Shown: positions 48,750 through 61,847, numbered from the stretch's first letter. The stretch is DNA of 64,000 nucleotides from Heterocephalus glaber (GCF_000247695.1 NW_004624781.1:8951522-9015521), one strand, 5' to 3'. Translations and numbers: made by a program. Notes: a model not told the origin generated them from the letters alone.

Positions 48750-49479
48750 GTGAACCCCAAGAGAGTATATAGTTTGTTAACTGTATTAAAAGGGGAGAAG
48801 AAAGCCACCTCACATAACTTTTGAACATAATACTTTATATAAGTATACAGATGAAAAATATAAACAAATATGGAACTCTAGTTCCAAGGGCTTTTCTTTG
48901 CAATGATATGGGCTAGTAATTCTGGCACTACTTTCTCTGAAAATAAACTTAAGCAAACCGGTACATATGTTGCAGGTAGTGGGAACTAGATTCTCACTGT
49001 GGAGAGAACAGTGTTACAAATATGGAATAGGCAGGAATAGAACAGTGGTGCTCAGTGGAATTGTAGATATCAATACAAACCCACGAATATACACAAAAAC
49101 ACATAAACAGATATAGACATATCTATTTATATTCATTAATAAAAATAAATAAGAGAGACTTAGTTTATAAAACTTCATTCCCAATAAAAAAGGAGGGCTA
49201 CTTGCAAAAATGGCTGATTCCAAAGATAAGGCACACTCAGTACAGAGACTGGAACATTTGTTATGCCATAAAGAAAAGGCTCAAAGAATAATGGGGATGT
49301 GTTGAAATCACAGACTAAGAGGACCTTTGTTAGCCAAATCTAAGATAATCTGGGTCTCAAAATAAGTAACAACAGAATATTACAGGATAAATAAAAACCT
49401 GAGTCCATACTAAGGTGAGTAGACAAATGAATAAACAAATGAGGGAGGAAAAGAAAGCTTTTACTTTCAGAATACCAAA

Positions 49480-50345
49480 CAACATGATGAACAAACAGGC
49501 ATTAGAAGATCACCATCTTGCAACAATCCTAGCAATAAACTCATGTAGTCATAAACAGAGGCTAAACTATTGGGCAAAAGTTTAGTAAAGAACAAGATAT
49601 CCCTACATAATCTCAAAGTATCTAAACTATCTCCCAAAAATTACTTCAAAAAACTGAAAGGGAAATACTAACTTTACACTGGATTAACCCAGCAATTATT
49701 ACCTTATTGGGTGTAATCAAATGTAGTATCACCAAAAACAGACAAATCATCATACATCTCTTGATAGATACCCTGAGAAGATACACATAACTTTGAAGGT
49801 ATCCCTATTAAAATGTATAACCTGGCCAGGGATTTAGCTTAGTGGTTCTGCCACCTGCCTCGAAAGCGCAAGGACCTCAGTTTGATCCCTGGTACAAAAA
49901 AAAAAAAGTATAACCTGAATCTAAACATGAAGAAAATTCAGAAAAACTCAAAACTGACATTCTATAAAATAACTGACGTAGAGTCTTCAAAAGTGCCAAG
50001 ACATGAAAGACAAAGGATAAAGAACTCTTCCAGGTGAAATATGACAACTAAATGTAACACATGATCCTATATTAGATCCTAGATTACCGGGATGGTAGAA
50101 AAGGGACAAAGCTATAAGGACAATATAGAAAGGTCATTATTGGGACAATGGAAGAAATCCAAATATGGAATGTGCAATAGGTAACAGTATTGTAATAGTA
50201 CTCTTTGTTTTGATTTTGACCAGTATCCTATGCTTATTGAGAAGAAAGTCCTTGTTCCTGGGAGAAAAACAATCAATAAAAGAGTGTTATGTCTGCAAAC
50301 TCATGTTTGCCCTATTCTTAGCAATGTTTAAGTGTGAAATAATAT
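49480..50345 (+). mobile_element. Old L1ME-type 3' UTR
   Basis: The segment follows the L1ME 3'-UTR pattern: ACATTCTATAAAATAACTGA, CTTCAAAAGTGCCAAGACAT, AAATATGACAACTAAATG, GATCCTATATTAGATCCTAG and CATTATTGGGACAATGGAAG. An ID at 49825 interrupts it. The open frame at 50165-50470 is chance translation of this repeat plus an ID. Confidence 0.75.
49825..49907 (+). repeat. ID SINE nested in L1ME
   Basis: Duplications GTATAACCTG. Confidence 0.92.
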
Positions 50346-50360
50346 CAAAATCCAAAGACT

Positions 50361-50451
50361 GGGCTGCGGATTTAGCTCAGTGGTTCCGGCGCCTGCCTTG
50401 GAAGCGCAAGGTCTTGAGTTCAATCCCCAGTATCAAAAAAAAAAAAAAAAA
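50361..50451 (+). repeat. ID SINE
   Basis: Duplications AATCCAAAGA. Confidence 0.92.
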
Positions 50452-50578
50452 AATCCAAAGATTGTTTTAAACTTTGAGATGAAAAACACTATTTTCTAAT
50501 TTTTCATTTTATTGGTACAATTTAGACTCACATAATGGTCACATTCATCGTGGGGATTTTTTACCTTTACATGGTATA

Positions 50579-50674
50579 TCTTTTTTTTTTTTTTTTGGTC
50601 TCAGTACCAGGGATTGAATTCAGGACCTTGCACTTTCGAGGCAGGCAGGGCGCCACTGAGCTAAATCCCCAGCT
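50579..50674 (-). repeat. ID SINE
   Basis: Flanks ACATGGTATATC and ACATGGTGTATC. Confidence 0.92.
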
Positions 50675-50980
50675 ACATGGTGTATCATGATTCCTTTTTT
50701 TTACCCATTCCCCTCACCTCCCTTCAACCCCACTTCCCATTCCTTATTTACAAAAGCCCTGCTCTATTATTTCCTTCTTTTCTCATATTTTTATTTTTCC
50801 TTCCTTCCTTTCCCCCTCCTTTCTCTCTAGTTCTCCCTTCCTATTGAACAATTTTTTCTTATTTCACATTGTCCATTATGCCTTCTGGTCCCTATTTACA
50901 TTTTCAATTTCTTACACCAGAGAGACAATGCAATATTTACACATATGTGTCCAATTTATTTCACTTAAGAGTATACCTTT

Positions 50981-51069
50981 GGGCTGGGGATTTAGCTCAG
51001 TGGCAGAGTGCCTGCCTTACGAGCACAAGGTCCTGAGTTCGATTCCCAGTACCAAGAAAAGGGGGGGGG
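50981..51069 (+). repeat. ID SINE nested in L1
   Basis: Duplications AGTATACCTT; ten G after the A tail. Confidence 0.9.
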
Positions 51070-51219
51070 GAGTATACCTTCGAGGTACATCTATTTAGCT
51101 ATAAATGTCTCAAGTTTATCTTTCTTTATGGCTAAGTAGTACTCCATTGAATAAAAAAAACACATCTTCTTTATCCATTCTTCAGTTGATGGGCATTTGG
51201 GTAGTTTATCACTATTTTT

Positions 51220-51360
51220 TTTAAAGACAGAACCTCACTATGTAGTTCAGGCTGGCCTTGAACTCAACAGGTAGCCAAGCTGGCCTTAAACTTGCAGAGA
51301 TCTTCCTGCCTCAGCATCCTGAGTGCTGGGATTATAGGCATGTACCACCACATCCAGCTA
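51220..51360 (-). repeat. B1 SINE with internal duplication
   Basis: CAGGCTGGCCTTGAACTCAA and AAGCTGGCCTTAAACTTGC units. Confidence 0.9.
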
Positions 51361-51615
51361 AAAACATTATTCTTTACTTCCAGTTAAGAACATACATTTT
51401 TAAAAAAACACCACAGAGAAAGGTTTAATTACCAACATACAGAATCAATGAATCCTATAAACCTGGCACTAAATTCCTTTCATTAATGAACTAGTCCAGT
51501 AAAAATATTACAACATTTTAAATCACTGGCCTAATTACAACTGTGTTTCTTTCACAGGCACACATATCTGAACTCTAGTTTGTAATTTAGCTTTCCAGGT
51601 CATTCATATATATAT

Positions 51616-51721
51616 TTTGTTTGTTTGTTTTGTTTTGTTTTGTTTGGGTACCAGGGATCAAACTCAGGACCCTGCTCTTGCGAGGCAGGCAGCGGAACCA
51701 CTGAGCTAAATCCTCGGCCCC
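51616..51721 (-). repeat. ID SINE
   Basis: Reverse tail of TTTTG units; body complete. Confidence 0.9.
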
Positions 51722-51725
51722 TCGA

Positions 51726-51842
51726 GGCCTTTTTTTGAAGCAGCGTCCCGCTAAGTTGCCCTGGCTGGCCTCAAACTTGTGACCTTCCTGCCTCCGCCTC
51801 TGGGGTGGTTGGCATTACAGGCTGCGCCACCACATCTGGCCC
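51726..51842 (-). repeat. B1 SINE
   Basis: GTCCCGCTAAGTTGCCCTGG to GCGCCACCACATCTGGCC; lies directly beside the GC-rich block. Confidence 0.85.
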
Positions 51843-52215
51843 AACAACAATCTCAATAGTGCAAAGGAAGCTGCAGCCCAAGCCCCGGCAGAGAATGTAA
51901 TGGAAGGTGGCACTGAGCACAGGAACGCAGCAGACCACAAGGCCAAGAACGGCATCGAAAACAAGGGGTACGAGTTCCAGAAGGTCAACGGAGTCATGGA
52001 ACATCCTGCCGCCCAAGGTCAGGACAGCAGCAGCCAACCACATAGCCCCAAGAGACTGCACAATTTAATGACACTAGAAAAACTATCCGCGGGCACATCT
52101 GAGTGTCCTCCTGCAATGAAGGAGGTGGCTTGCCCCCATCACAAGGACGCCCACTGCCCACAAGCCCTACTCATTTTCAGAGCTATGCAGGGCTCCACTC
52201 TCACATGACAAAACA
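51843..52215 (+). pseudogene. GC-rich retrocopy-like open block, source gene unknown
   Basis: Immediately after a B1, a GC-richer block stays open in one plus frame for about 120 codons. The reading includes KEAAAQAPAENVMEGG, KNGIENKGYEFQKVNGVMEH and PAAQGQDSSSQPHSP, with synonymous GC3-rich codons unlike the AT-rich surroundings, and ends at a TGA near 52208. No intron is seen. I cannot name the parent gene. The minus-strand open frames over the same bases (51771-52061, 51815-51997) are shadows. It may be a 5'-truncated processed pseudogene, or part of a transposon I do not recognise. Confidence 0.35.
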
Positions 52216-52239
52216 GATCTTTCAGGAAAATCTCCAGTC

Positions 52240-53640
52240 TGAGAGAATTATTTTAAGAGAAAGAGGAACCAGAGAAAACAAAATTAAACTTAGTCCACAG
52301 AAAAACTTCAAAACAAACTTTAAACCCTGGAACAATAAGAGAAGATACTGCAAAATAATAGTAATAGGATGGATGGATGTTAAAGAAATGGTCAGAAAAT
52401 GTGAACAAGCTTTTAGAAATTAAAAATATGATGATCAAAATTCCATAGAAGGGTGGGAAAAATAACTGAAATACCCTCAGAAACCAGGATCAAAATTCAG
52501 AGAAATAAAAAGATAAAATTAGAGGGTCAACCCAGGATACCCAACACTGAATTAATGGGCACTCCAAAAAGTAAAGAGAAAAGCTTAATTTTTTTCTTTC
52601 TTTTTAAAGATGTGAATTTCTAGACTGAAGAGTTCCTGGAGTACCCATTACAATAAAAAAAAAAAATTAGCCATCCCAAGACATATCATTTTGAAGTTTT
52701 AGAGCACTAAGGATAAAATGAATACCTTAAAAGCTTTCAGGAAAAAAAAAAAAAAAAGAAAGGTCATACACGAAGAAGGTGGCTAAAAAGGGTTTCTTAC
52801 AGCAACACTGGACACCTAAAAACAAAAGAACAGCACCTTTGTAACTCTAAGGAGAAAGCCTTTTCTAATACGCTATACTCAGCCAAGCAACTGAGTACAA
52901 AAGTAGAATAAAAATGTCAGACTTGGGGCCAGGGATTTAGCTTGGTGGTTCTGCCGCCGGCCTCACAAGCGCAAGGTCCAGAGTTCGATCCCCTGTACCA
53001 AAAAAAAAGTCAGAGTTAAATGGGGTCAAAAATTTACTTCCTAAAAGAAAGGGACCTAGATGATATACTGAAGCAAAACAATGGAATCTAAGAAAGAGAA
53101 AGGCATACGACCCAGGAAATGGGAGATCTAAAACAAGACAACAGCAAAGGGAATCACAGAACACAAACTGCCCTAAAACCCTACAAAACAATTATTTCAA
53201 ATGGAATCAGAGGTCAAAGGGCTTAGGGAAGGAGGTCTACAGGAAAAAAAAAACATTATGAAATTAATTTATTGAAGGGGCTGGAAAACAGTATCAGACA
53301 TTTAACAGATTATAAGAACATATAGAAGAAAATGTGTTGAAGGTAAGTTAAGCAATTTTAAAAGAGGCAATTACTAACTCAGAGTAAAATAAAATAGAGG
53401 ACCAGAGAGAAAAATTAATCACTATATTAAACAAAATTTCAAATTTAATTATACATATTAGGAAATGGAGAAAAGGGGCAGCAGGGTAAACATTAAAGTC
53501 TTGTTTACCAAACAAAGATGTCAAGGGATAATGTCTAAAATTAATAAATTACTACCTTATTATTTAGAAGTATGCAGATCAACATGAGAAAGCAAGCTAA
53601 ATACAGTTTAAGAGATTGTCTATGGCCAGCAGGATTCATG
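52240..53640 (+). mobile_element. HAL1-like ancient L1 ORF1 remnant
   Basis: The order of decayed blocks follows HAL1/L1M ORF1: AAAAGCTTTCAGG, TTACAGCAACACTGGACACC, AAAGCCTTTTCTAATACG, ACTCAGCCAAGCAACTG, then GAAAGAGAAAGGCATACGAC and CCAGGAAATGGGAGATC. An ID at 52926 interrupts it. The open frame at 52103-52423 overlaps its left side and is not a gene. Confidence 0.6.
52926..53008 (+). repeat. ID SINE nested in HAL1-like sequence
   Basis: Flanks GTCAGACTT and GTCAGAGTT. Confidence 0.92.
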
Positions 53641-53811
53641 ATGGAGGAAAGAAACTACTTTTCTATTTTAAGCCCTTTAGTTTTATTTATTTACTGTATG
53701 TATGTATTCTTTTCTGAAAACAAGAATTAATCTTTAAAAAGTAAATTGATGTAACAGTCATATCAATTTATGAAATTGCCCAAAACATTTTTTAGTTAAA
53801 ATAAAACGTCT

Positions 53812-53895
53812 AGGGCTGGGGACACAGCTCAGTGGTACAGGGCTTGCCTAGTGTGCACAAGGCATGAGGTTCAATTCCCAGCACTGTTTAAAAAA
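53812..53895 (+). repeat. Old ID SINE, classic form
   Basis: GGCTTGCCTAGTGTGCACAA and CCCAGCACTG, closer to the general rodent ID than to the GGTACC-ended copies. Confidence 0.85.
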
Positions 53896-54885
53896 GTCTA
53901 AATCTATTACTATTACATGGCATAAAAATTAGAATAGTAGTTCATCATTTGGGGCCAGGCACCTACTGAATTCCCAATACTTCAAAGCTAATTTTCAGAG
54001 CTAATGGTATGTGTCCCCTACTAGCAAATATAATTTCAAAGCTGGCCAAAATCTGTCATCTGTATGTTAACAGAGCCAGATACCTACAGAGCCAGAAAAG
54101 AGAGGGCATCTGGTCCTGCTGACTTCCCACACAGAGGCAAATTCTCACCCATAAGGATGGCCCCCCAAGCATTTTATTCTATTTTTAAGTGGGTTTCTGA
54201 AATCAGTTTTCAACATCAAATGGAAACAACATATAGAAATAATGTATGAGATACAACATGTTCTTTAAAACTGTAATACACCATACAAATTCGTAGGCTT
54301 GTTCAGACCTACGTTGTTGGAAAACATCTATTATGCTTGATCTAGTCTATCAGCCATCAGTTGAACTACTCCAACTGTAATCCTACCTCCAAGTGAGGAG
54401 AAAGGATAGTGGAGGAAGGCTCAAAACCAAGGCCAAAGCAGATTACTGTATCAGTATGCGAAAATTGGCCACTTCTGCCTTCAGAAAAACAGGCACAAAT
54501 AGCTACTTTAGAAAAATTACCAGGAGTTTATATTGTTTCAAAAATAACTTCCGCTATGAAGCTGACTATATAAAGAATGAAAACAAAAGCCATGAATCAC
54601 CTAAGAAAAATTCTGACATCTACTATTTCCATCTATTTAATATAGCAAGATCTGATGAAATTCCATGCTTTTGTCAACAACCTGAGTAAGCAAATCCACA
54701 GTTAAACACAAGTGGCACTTCAAAAGAAATGAATCAAATTGTAAATATAAACACTAGGCAATTATTACTTCAAAACAATAGTGGGTGTATGCAATATAAG
54801 AAAAGATTGTTATATATATTTTAAGGAAGCACTACTCCCCGTAAGAAAATAAAATATGAGATTTAAGGGCCTCTTTTTTGTTGTT

Positions 54886-55022
54886 TCGTTTTTGTGGTAC
54901 TGGAATTGAACCAGGGCCTTTGCACTGAACTATATATTCCCTGCCCAAGATAGGCTAAAATTTGTGATCTTCCTGCCTCAGCCACCCAGAGTGCAGAGAT
55001 CACAGGCATGCACCACCACACT
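54886..55022 (-). repeat. Old B1-ID dimer
   Basis: TGGTACTGGAATTGAACCAG, then GATCTTCCTGCCTCAGCCAC and GGCATGCACCACCACAC. Confidence 0.75.
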
Positions 55023-55326
55023 GACTTTAGGGAACTCTTCCTATCAGACTTTCCTCAGAGAACAATAGGTTTAGTACCTGTATTGTACAATTCTCTTCCT
55101 AATCCTTACATAGTAAAGGGTAGCACTAAAGCATAAAGTGGAAAAAAATTTTCCCATTTTTGTATTTATTGGTGGACTGGAAAACTACTTTTAAAAATAA
55201 TGAGATTATCTCTAAAGAACTAAAAAAAAAAATGAACTGGGCATATACTTACAGCATACCTAAAAAGTTAAATACCCAATATTCTAGAAAATAAGTACTT
55301 GCCAACTCCAAAAAGTAACTACTCTA

Positions 55327-55453
55327 GGCTGGGCATGGTGGCACATGCCTATTATCCCAGAATTCAGGAGGCTGAGACAGGAGGATGACCTCAAGATCAA
55401 GGCCAGCCTGGGCTACACAGTGAGACCCTATCTCAACAGCAACAACAACAAAA
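55327..55453 (+). repeat. B1 SINE without the internal duplication
   Basis: Duplications TAACTACTCTA; CTGGGCATGGTGGCACATGC to CTACACAGTGAGACCC. Confidence 0.9.
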
Positions 55454-57806
55454 CTTAACTACTCTAGTTTTCTTTAATAGCTACCCTAACTTCTTAGCAA
55501 AAACCAAGAGTTGGATTTCTTTTACAACTTATAGACATAATTGTCAAATCTGACACATATTTTCCAAAAACAAATCTCTTTAAGTATTCAAATAAATAAA
55601 ACCCCAAAATATATTTTTAAACGGGGTTCTAAAACAACTACACACAAACAAAAGTATTCAAAATGAATAAAATTAAACCAATGTATTTAAGGTGTCAGAA
55701 TTAAATTCTCATAGCATGAATGTTGAGCCTGAGAAACTACTAAACACATATAAGGTGTAGCTTGATCCTTTAGCTGTTGCAGAGCAATTGTTCCAAAATG
55801 CTAAATTATCATATTAACACTCAAAATAATTCTTGTGGAAATGAGAGTTAATCTCAATTAAGTCAAAGAACAATTTTACTGTGTGAAACTAAAATTAAAA
55901 ATTCCTCTACCATATGACTCGGGCCCATGGTCTCTATGTTACAGTCCTTTTTTAAAATGTCTAATTTCATATTAGAACATTTTTCTAACATGCTATCCAT
56001 CAATTATTGCAGAGAAATGTTCTAGCACAGAAATTTATTTTCTAGAAATTTCAACTTGATCTTCCAAATCTTTGATAAAAATATTAACATCCCAATAGTG
56101 TGTGACCAATGTTTAAACAAGGGAATGGACAATAACCTATTATTTCAAAAAGAAAACCTGAGCTTAGTCAGCTGGACAAAGAGTTAAGAAAACTAAAACA
56201 ATAAGTATGCTATCTTATAATCAGTTAAATTCAACCTGCAGCCTATGACAGACAGTTAACTGCCAGCCTGCTCCTCCGAGTGGTGACAGCTCATGAACAG
56301 CCCCTCAAATGAAGTCTCCAGGCCAGTTGAGGCTGAACAGACAAGCAGAACTCTACAAGCAGGCTACCTTAAACCCAGCTAGAAGAAACAAAAAATAAGA
56401 CAGAACACCCACTCCAGAATGGAAAACAGCTCCCTGACAGAGCTGCTTGATCCTACAGCAGAGCACATAGTCTCCCAATAAAATCCAGTTGGTTATAGTA
56501 TCTTTTAAAAGATATGTTCTGGTTTATCTTAAAAAATAACACTCAATCCCCTCCTCAAAAGGTCAGGTAAAATTAAATCAGCTAGCATTTATTAATTGTG
56601 AAGCATAAAGCTAAAATAGACACTAAAAAGAGCAAACTTCTTTTTTTTAATGTCCAAATTTAATTTTAATAATTTTCAAAATCTGAAATTGCCTTCTGAA
56701 ACTCGTCTGAATGTTATACATCTGTAAATAGCATACACATTTAGTTTTCAGCATATCTTAAGAAGAGCAGGAAATCTGTTTTACTCTCGGCAATCTAAGA
56801 CTATAATTAACTTTTGCAGGAAATACAACTGGAAAATCTTAGAATATAACCAAATGGAATCAAAATATGTTGCCTAAAAGCAGATTTCAAATAATCTCTG
56901 AGCTACCATAGGCAAAAGCAAAATTCTATATCTTAAGAACTTTCTCCCACCTCTAGCCAACAATAAAGCACCTCGGAGAAGAATCTACTCTACCAGAAAT
57001 AAAATGAAAAAAAAGGGGGAAGAAGGCCCTCAACTGAAACACATTTTTTAAATAACCAAAAGCAATTGCATTTTATCCTCAGCTATATTAAAAGACCGCT
57101 GTATTATGTCTAAACTAATGTGAATTTCAGCCTACAACAAAATTAGATCTGAGCATAATGAAACTGACATTCAAAACAGTTGTTTTCTTTCCATTTATAC
57201 TGCTAATCCTTTGTTTCAACTTGCCAGCATTTTAATCAATAAATTGAGTCAGGGGAGTCAAACACCAAATTTTAAAAGGGATAATTTTTAAGATTTAAAA
57301 TTTAAAATGTACTTCCATGTTAAAAATCTTCAAAGGAATTATTTCAAGTGTTCCCAAACATCTTAAATACTTTAAATTATCAAACACTAAGTTACTGAAT
57401 GACAAAATAGAGACTTTGCTTTTTAAAAGGTAACTTAAAAGTTTGAATGGTTTTCTTAAATTTGATTTTAATCTTTGGGCTATCTTTAATACCCCTGAGC
57501 ATCTTAAGCAACTCTTAAACTTTGTCTCAGTTTCATAATCTATTAAACAGGAAAAATATGGAGGATGGATAGATAGTTAATTAAATTAGTCAGGATTAAA
57601 TGCTAGCAAACTGTTTTGAAGTTACATTGTTGTTTTCAGTTCTACTCAATAAAGCTAATAGATGAGAAAACATCTGGAATTACTATAGATAACAACATCT
57701 GCAGACTCATAGCAGTTAAAAAGATGATCTCTATTTACAAGTTTTTAAGCCAAAGTTCACTTAACAACTCCAAAAGATTTCAAGATATGATTGCAATGAG
57801 TAATTT

Positions 57807-57893
57807 TTTTTTTTTTTTTGGTACCAGGGATCGAACTCCGGTCCTTGCACTTGCGCAGCAGGCAGCGAAACCACTGAGCTGAATCCCCGGCCA
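57807..57893 (-). repeat. ID SINE
   Basis: Duplications TGCAATGAGTAATTTT. Confidence 0.92.
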
Positions 57894-58769
57894 TGCAATG
57901 AGTAATTTTAAGTGAATTTCCTTCCAGTCTCAACAATATCTACACTTATGTACATTCTCAAAACAGACTATTATTACACAAAAATCTCAGAGCACCTTGA
58001 GAGGTCTTGGCATAAGACAATTCTAGGTAAAATGAACAAGCTGTTACTGTTGTTAATGATATTCTCAGCATTCTCAACTGTCAGTCAAGGTAAGCTTCCT
58101 CACAAGTACACCCTCCAAAAAGTACGAGCCCCACTGAGAATCTATCAAAGTACTTCCTTCTAAGCCATCTGTCCAGGAAAGCTCTATTAAAACACCTAGT
58201 ATGTAGCTGCTAGCCTGTCTGAAGAAGATATGAATAAACATAAAAAATTAAAATAGCTTACTCTTACACAGTATACATTTTCCACTTCAAACAATGAGAA
58301 ACTAGGGTGAACACAAAACCTGTATGTAAGTAGGTTGGAAACTACAACTTAATCAAAGACAACTTATTTTTTTAAGGAAAAAATAACACATTTAAAAAGG
58401 CTCAAGATGAGCAAAAATGCTCAAAATGAAAGGACAAAGTAGATTAAGATGAGATGTATAAATTATTCCCTGATGCAAGAACTCAATTAAATTTTAAAAC
58501 AGCAATTTAGTTGCTCAGCTATAAACTGCTTGTTCTGCTACTAATCTACTAACACTATAAAACCATAAGTACTTATAAATCTAGTTTGAAGGATCTAAAA
58601 CTAATCTGTTCTATTCCAGTAAGGAAAGAAATTTAGTGAATTTCAGGAAGGAAAAAGTAGAGCCTAAGACTAATGTTTTAATATCAAAGAATGATGAGAA
58701 GGAATTATTGTGGGGATAACCAAGTAACAGGAAAACAAAACAAAGAGTTTTAATTACCCTGCAGCTCCA

Positions 58770-58879
58770 TCCTTTCTTTTTTCTTTCTTTTTTTTGGGGG
58801 GGTGAGGGGTACCGGGCATTGAACTCAGGACTTTGTGCTTGCCAGGCAGGCCCAGCGCCACTGAGCTACATCCCCGGCC
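58770..58879 (-). repeat. ID SINE with G-rich tail junction
   Basis: Duplications CTCCATCCTTTCTTTT; GGGGGGGTGAGGGG stands between the T run and GGTACC. Confidence 0.9.
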
Positions 58880-59800
58880 CTCCATCCTTTCTTTTGCTTA
58901 GGCCAAGAGGGATGTCCTTTATACCGTAAGTATACTACTTGGAAAATAATTTCTGATAAATGTGTCAAAACTTCGTAATAGTAAAATGTTAGGCTCAATT
59001 CCTGTAACTGCAGCCTCTTCAAACACAGGGAGCATATTTCAAGTTTCAGGTCTTTTGTATCCTCTACCAATTATTTAGAGACTGTGGGAACAGGCCAGGC
59101 TGCTTAAAGATTCTGGGGGATGGAGTGAGAGATGAATACTAACAACAAAAAGACTAAAAACACTACTCAGACTTAGTTTTGCAAGTATTACCAAAAAAGT
59201 TTAAATTCAGAAAAATATAAATTTCAGATAGCAATCTTTAGTATGAATGTGAAACATTTATCACCTGCCCACCAATTTTAACTGCACTATCCTCATTTAC
59301 AGCTAACATGTCCACCTGCACACTTATAAGCACAGAATGTCAAAGAACACAAATGCATCCAGGCAACAACACTGCAACTGGTCATCTGCTCACAATACAT
59401 CCAGAGACTACTGGCTAAAATACTGGGACTGAAGCCTGGTGGAAAACATTCTAGGGAGAAGCTCACCTAATCTACATTTATTTTCAACGTGGTTAAAGAC
59501 CATTCCAGCCATGTTCCAAGAAGTGAAAGAAAGTTCATTCATTAAGCAAATATTTACTCAGTGTTCTATTAAGTGCTAGGCACTTAACATCATAGAATCT
59601 TACATAAAAGCACTAAACCCAATTGGCATAATGAACAAAATCTAACTGATCCTGTCTAGAAAACAGTACACTGGACAAAAAAACTGCCTTCTTAAATGTA
59701 GGCTGTGAGAGAAATATGATATGAAATGACCCAGCATTCCATCAAGATAATTTCTTACCTTTATCACAAGCTGATCAGTTCATTAAAAATGTATTACCTG

Positions 59801-59886
59801 GGGCCCAGGATTTAGCTCAGTGGTTCTGCCACCTACCTCGAAAGCGCAAGGTCCCGAGTTCGATTCCCGGTACCAAAAAAAAAAAA
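59801..59886 (+). repeat. ID SINE
   Basis: Duplications ATGTATTACC. Confidence 0.92.
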
Positions 59887-60639
59887 TGTATTACCATTGA
59901 CAAAGAACCAATAATCAGCACCTCATTCTACTGAATGGATCTTTTGGGGGGTTCATCTCCAGTACCCTCCCCCCAAAAAACTTAATTTACACTTACTCAA
60001 GAGTAGAGCAATAAGAGAGTGTGTACTGAAAACTTAAAGAAGCACCATCAATCCTTTGAAGAATTAACCAGGGAAAATTCTCACGCCTTCACTATTAAAA
60101 TGTCTCAAATTTAACTGGGCTATTTAACCTAAACTCCTCAAGTGCAAAGCTTAGTCTTTGGCTTTCCTTAGTTATTAAAACAGTTGTGTTCAGGGCATCT
60201 TCTAAAAGCATTTCATGTTTTCTCCCTGTCTTTTGCCACTAGTTAAACTCTTTCACTCACAAAAATAAGAAATGTCCCAGGCTCCAGCTTCTGAAAATAA
60301 CATTGGTATGTACATACAACAAAAAGCTTGAGAATGTCCTAGTTTTGTTTAAAACTTTTTCATTTAAAACTAGAATGCCTTTAGCACAGTGATTAGACAT
60401 AAATCAGCTTTTACCTTATTAGGAGATTACTATTTTCAACATTTACCTTAAACCACAACATGGATTTATCTTCTAACTTAGCTTCCTGTCTCTCCCCCAA
60501 CTAGATTAGACTGTAACTTTTTTTTGACAGCAAGGGACTACTAGACCTTATCCATGGTCTTTCCCCAGTTGATGTATTTCCAAAACTCCAAGTCTCAACA
60601 AAAGTATATGTTGGCAACCTTAAAGACAAGCATTCCTGT

Positions 60640-60815
60640 AATTCTTTTTCTGTGCTGGGGATTGAACCCAGGGCCTTTCCACTGAGCTACGACCCCACTA
60701 TCTCCTCCATTTTTGTTGTTGAGACAGGGACTTGCTAAATCTCTATATTGTCATTTCCCAACCTTGGCCCTCCAGAGTACTGGGATTTCAGGCATGTGGC
60801 ATTAATCTGGCTCAT
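60640..60815 (-). repeat. B1-ID dimer
   Basis: GCTGGGGATTGAACCCAGGG (ID, reverse) is followed by GAGACAGGGACTTGCTAAAT and TTCAGGCATGTGGC (B1, reverse). Confidence 0.82.
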
Positions 60816-61768
60816 ATTTCTCTAATTTTTAAAAGCTACTCTGATCAAAGTTTGTAGGTGTCTTTAACTGGTACAACAGTTGTATACCAGTAGGTTTTCA
60901 AATTGTGATCCTGAACTCCTGAGAGATTACATGACCCTTTCAGAGGATTCAGAAAGTCAAAACTATTTTCATAAGTAATATTAAGATATTACTTTTATTG
61001 CTTACTCTCATTCTCTCAAGAGCATGCAGTGGAGTTTTCCAGAGGCTACATGAAGTGTGACGGCTGAGAGATGATATAGAGAGGCAGATAACGAATCCAG
61101 CTGTCTTCCATTAAGCTAAACAAAAAGAGTTGCAAACATGTAAAATAATGCCACTCTTACTGAATTTTTGCTTTGAAAAATACATTTTACATAATTTTTC
61201 ATTTATGTTAACAGGTACTGGATCCATTATTGTTGCTTGTAAGTAAATTAATACATATTTAAAATTTTTCTCAATTTTAATTTCTAATACGGCAGTATCA
61301 ATAAACATAAGCCATGCAAGCAAAGGCTCTCTCAGTCCTCAAAAACGTTTAAGAACAAAAAGTGTGAGAAGCACACTGAAAAATACAATTATATACCTAA
61401 CATATAGTGCCTTCCCAGATAAGAAGCTCAAGCTAATTCTAAGTATAATTACTTCTTACCCCCCTAATCTGATTGAATACTACATCTCCTTGCAAAGCAT
61501 AATTCAGCATAAAGCCAGTCTGTTATGGGCTCCGTTTAATGGGCTTTAGATATTTAATTATTCAGAGTCCTCTTTATAAAGATGTCCTTTTGATCATCTG
61601 TTACTATACCACGTATTATTTGGAGAGAATATAGCAGATTCCCAAAGTTTTCACACAAAAATAAAATTCCCTTGTTCACCCGAACAGCAACCTGGGAAGT
61701 AAATGCAAAGCATTTTCCTTTTTTGGCAGCTGACACAATGAAAAGTAATACTCAAAGGACACAGAACT

Positions 61769-61847
61769 GGGCCCAGGGATTTAGCTCAGTGGTTTCGCCG
61801 CCTGCTGCGCAAGCGCAAGGACCCCAGTTCGATCCCCGGTACCAAAC
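61769..61847 (+). repeat. ID SINE
   Basis: Duplications AAAGGACACAGAACT; very short tail. Confidence 0.92.

Larger units (their letters stand above)
48380..48900 (+). mobile_element. Old L1M fragment (ORF2 end and 3' UTR) with two nested IDs
   Basis: AAATATTGGAAACAACTGAA is the DNA of the 'AKNWKQ' region of ORF2 in a decayed state, followed by GATATCCCAGATATATAGTTAAATG-type 3' UTR sequence. IDs at 48523 and 48664 split it. Confidence 0.65.
50490..51215 (-). mobile_element. L1 3' end, minus strand, split by two IDs
   Basis: On the plus strand GGCTAAGTAGTACTCCATTG and CTTTATCCATTCTTCAGTTG are the reverse complement of the ORF2 'MEYYSA' end, and pyrimidine-rich 3'-UTR sequence lies to the left (50690-50980). 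It is the same module as at 86-500 but more diverged. Confidence 0.75.

Noticed and set aside
50165..50470. 101-codon plus-strand frame with hydrophobic start
   Set aside because: It translates an L1ME 3' UTR and runs into an ID; the hydrophobicity comes from T-rich sequence.
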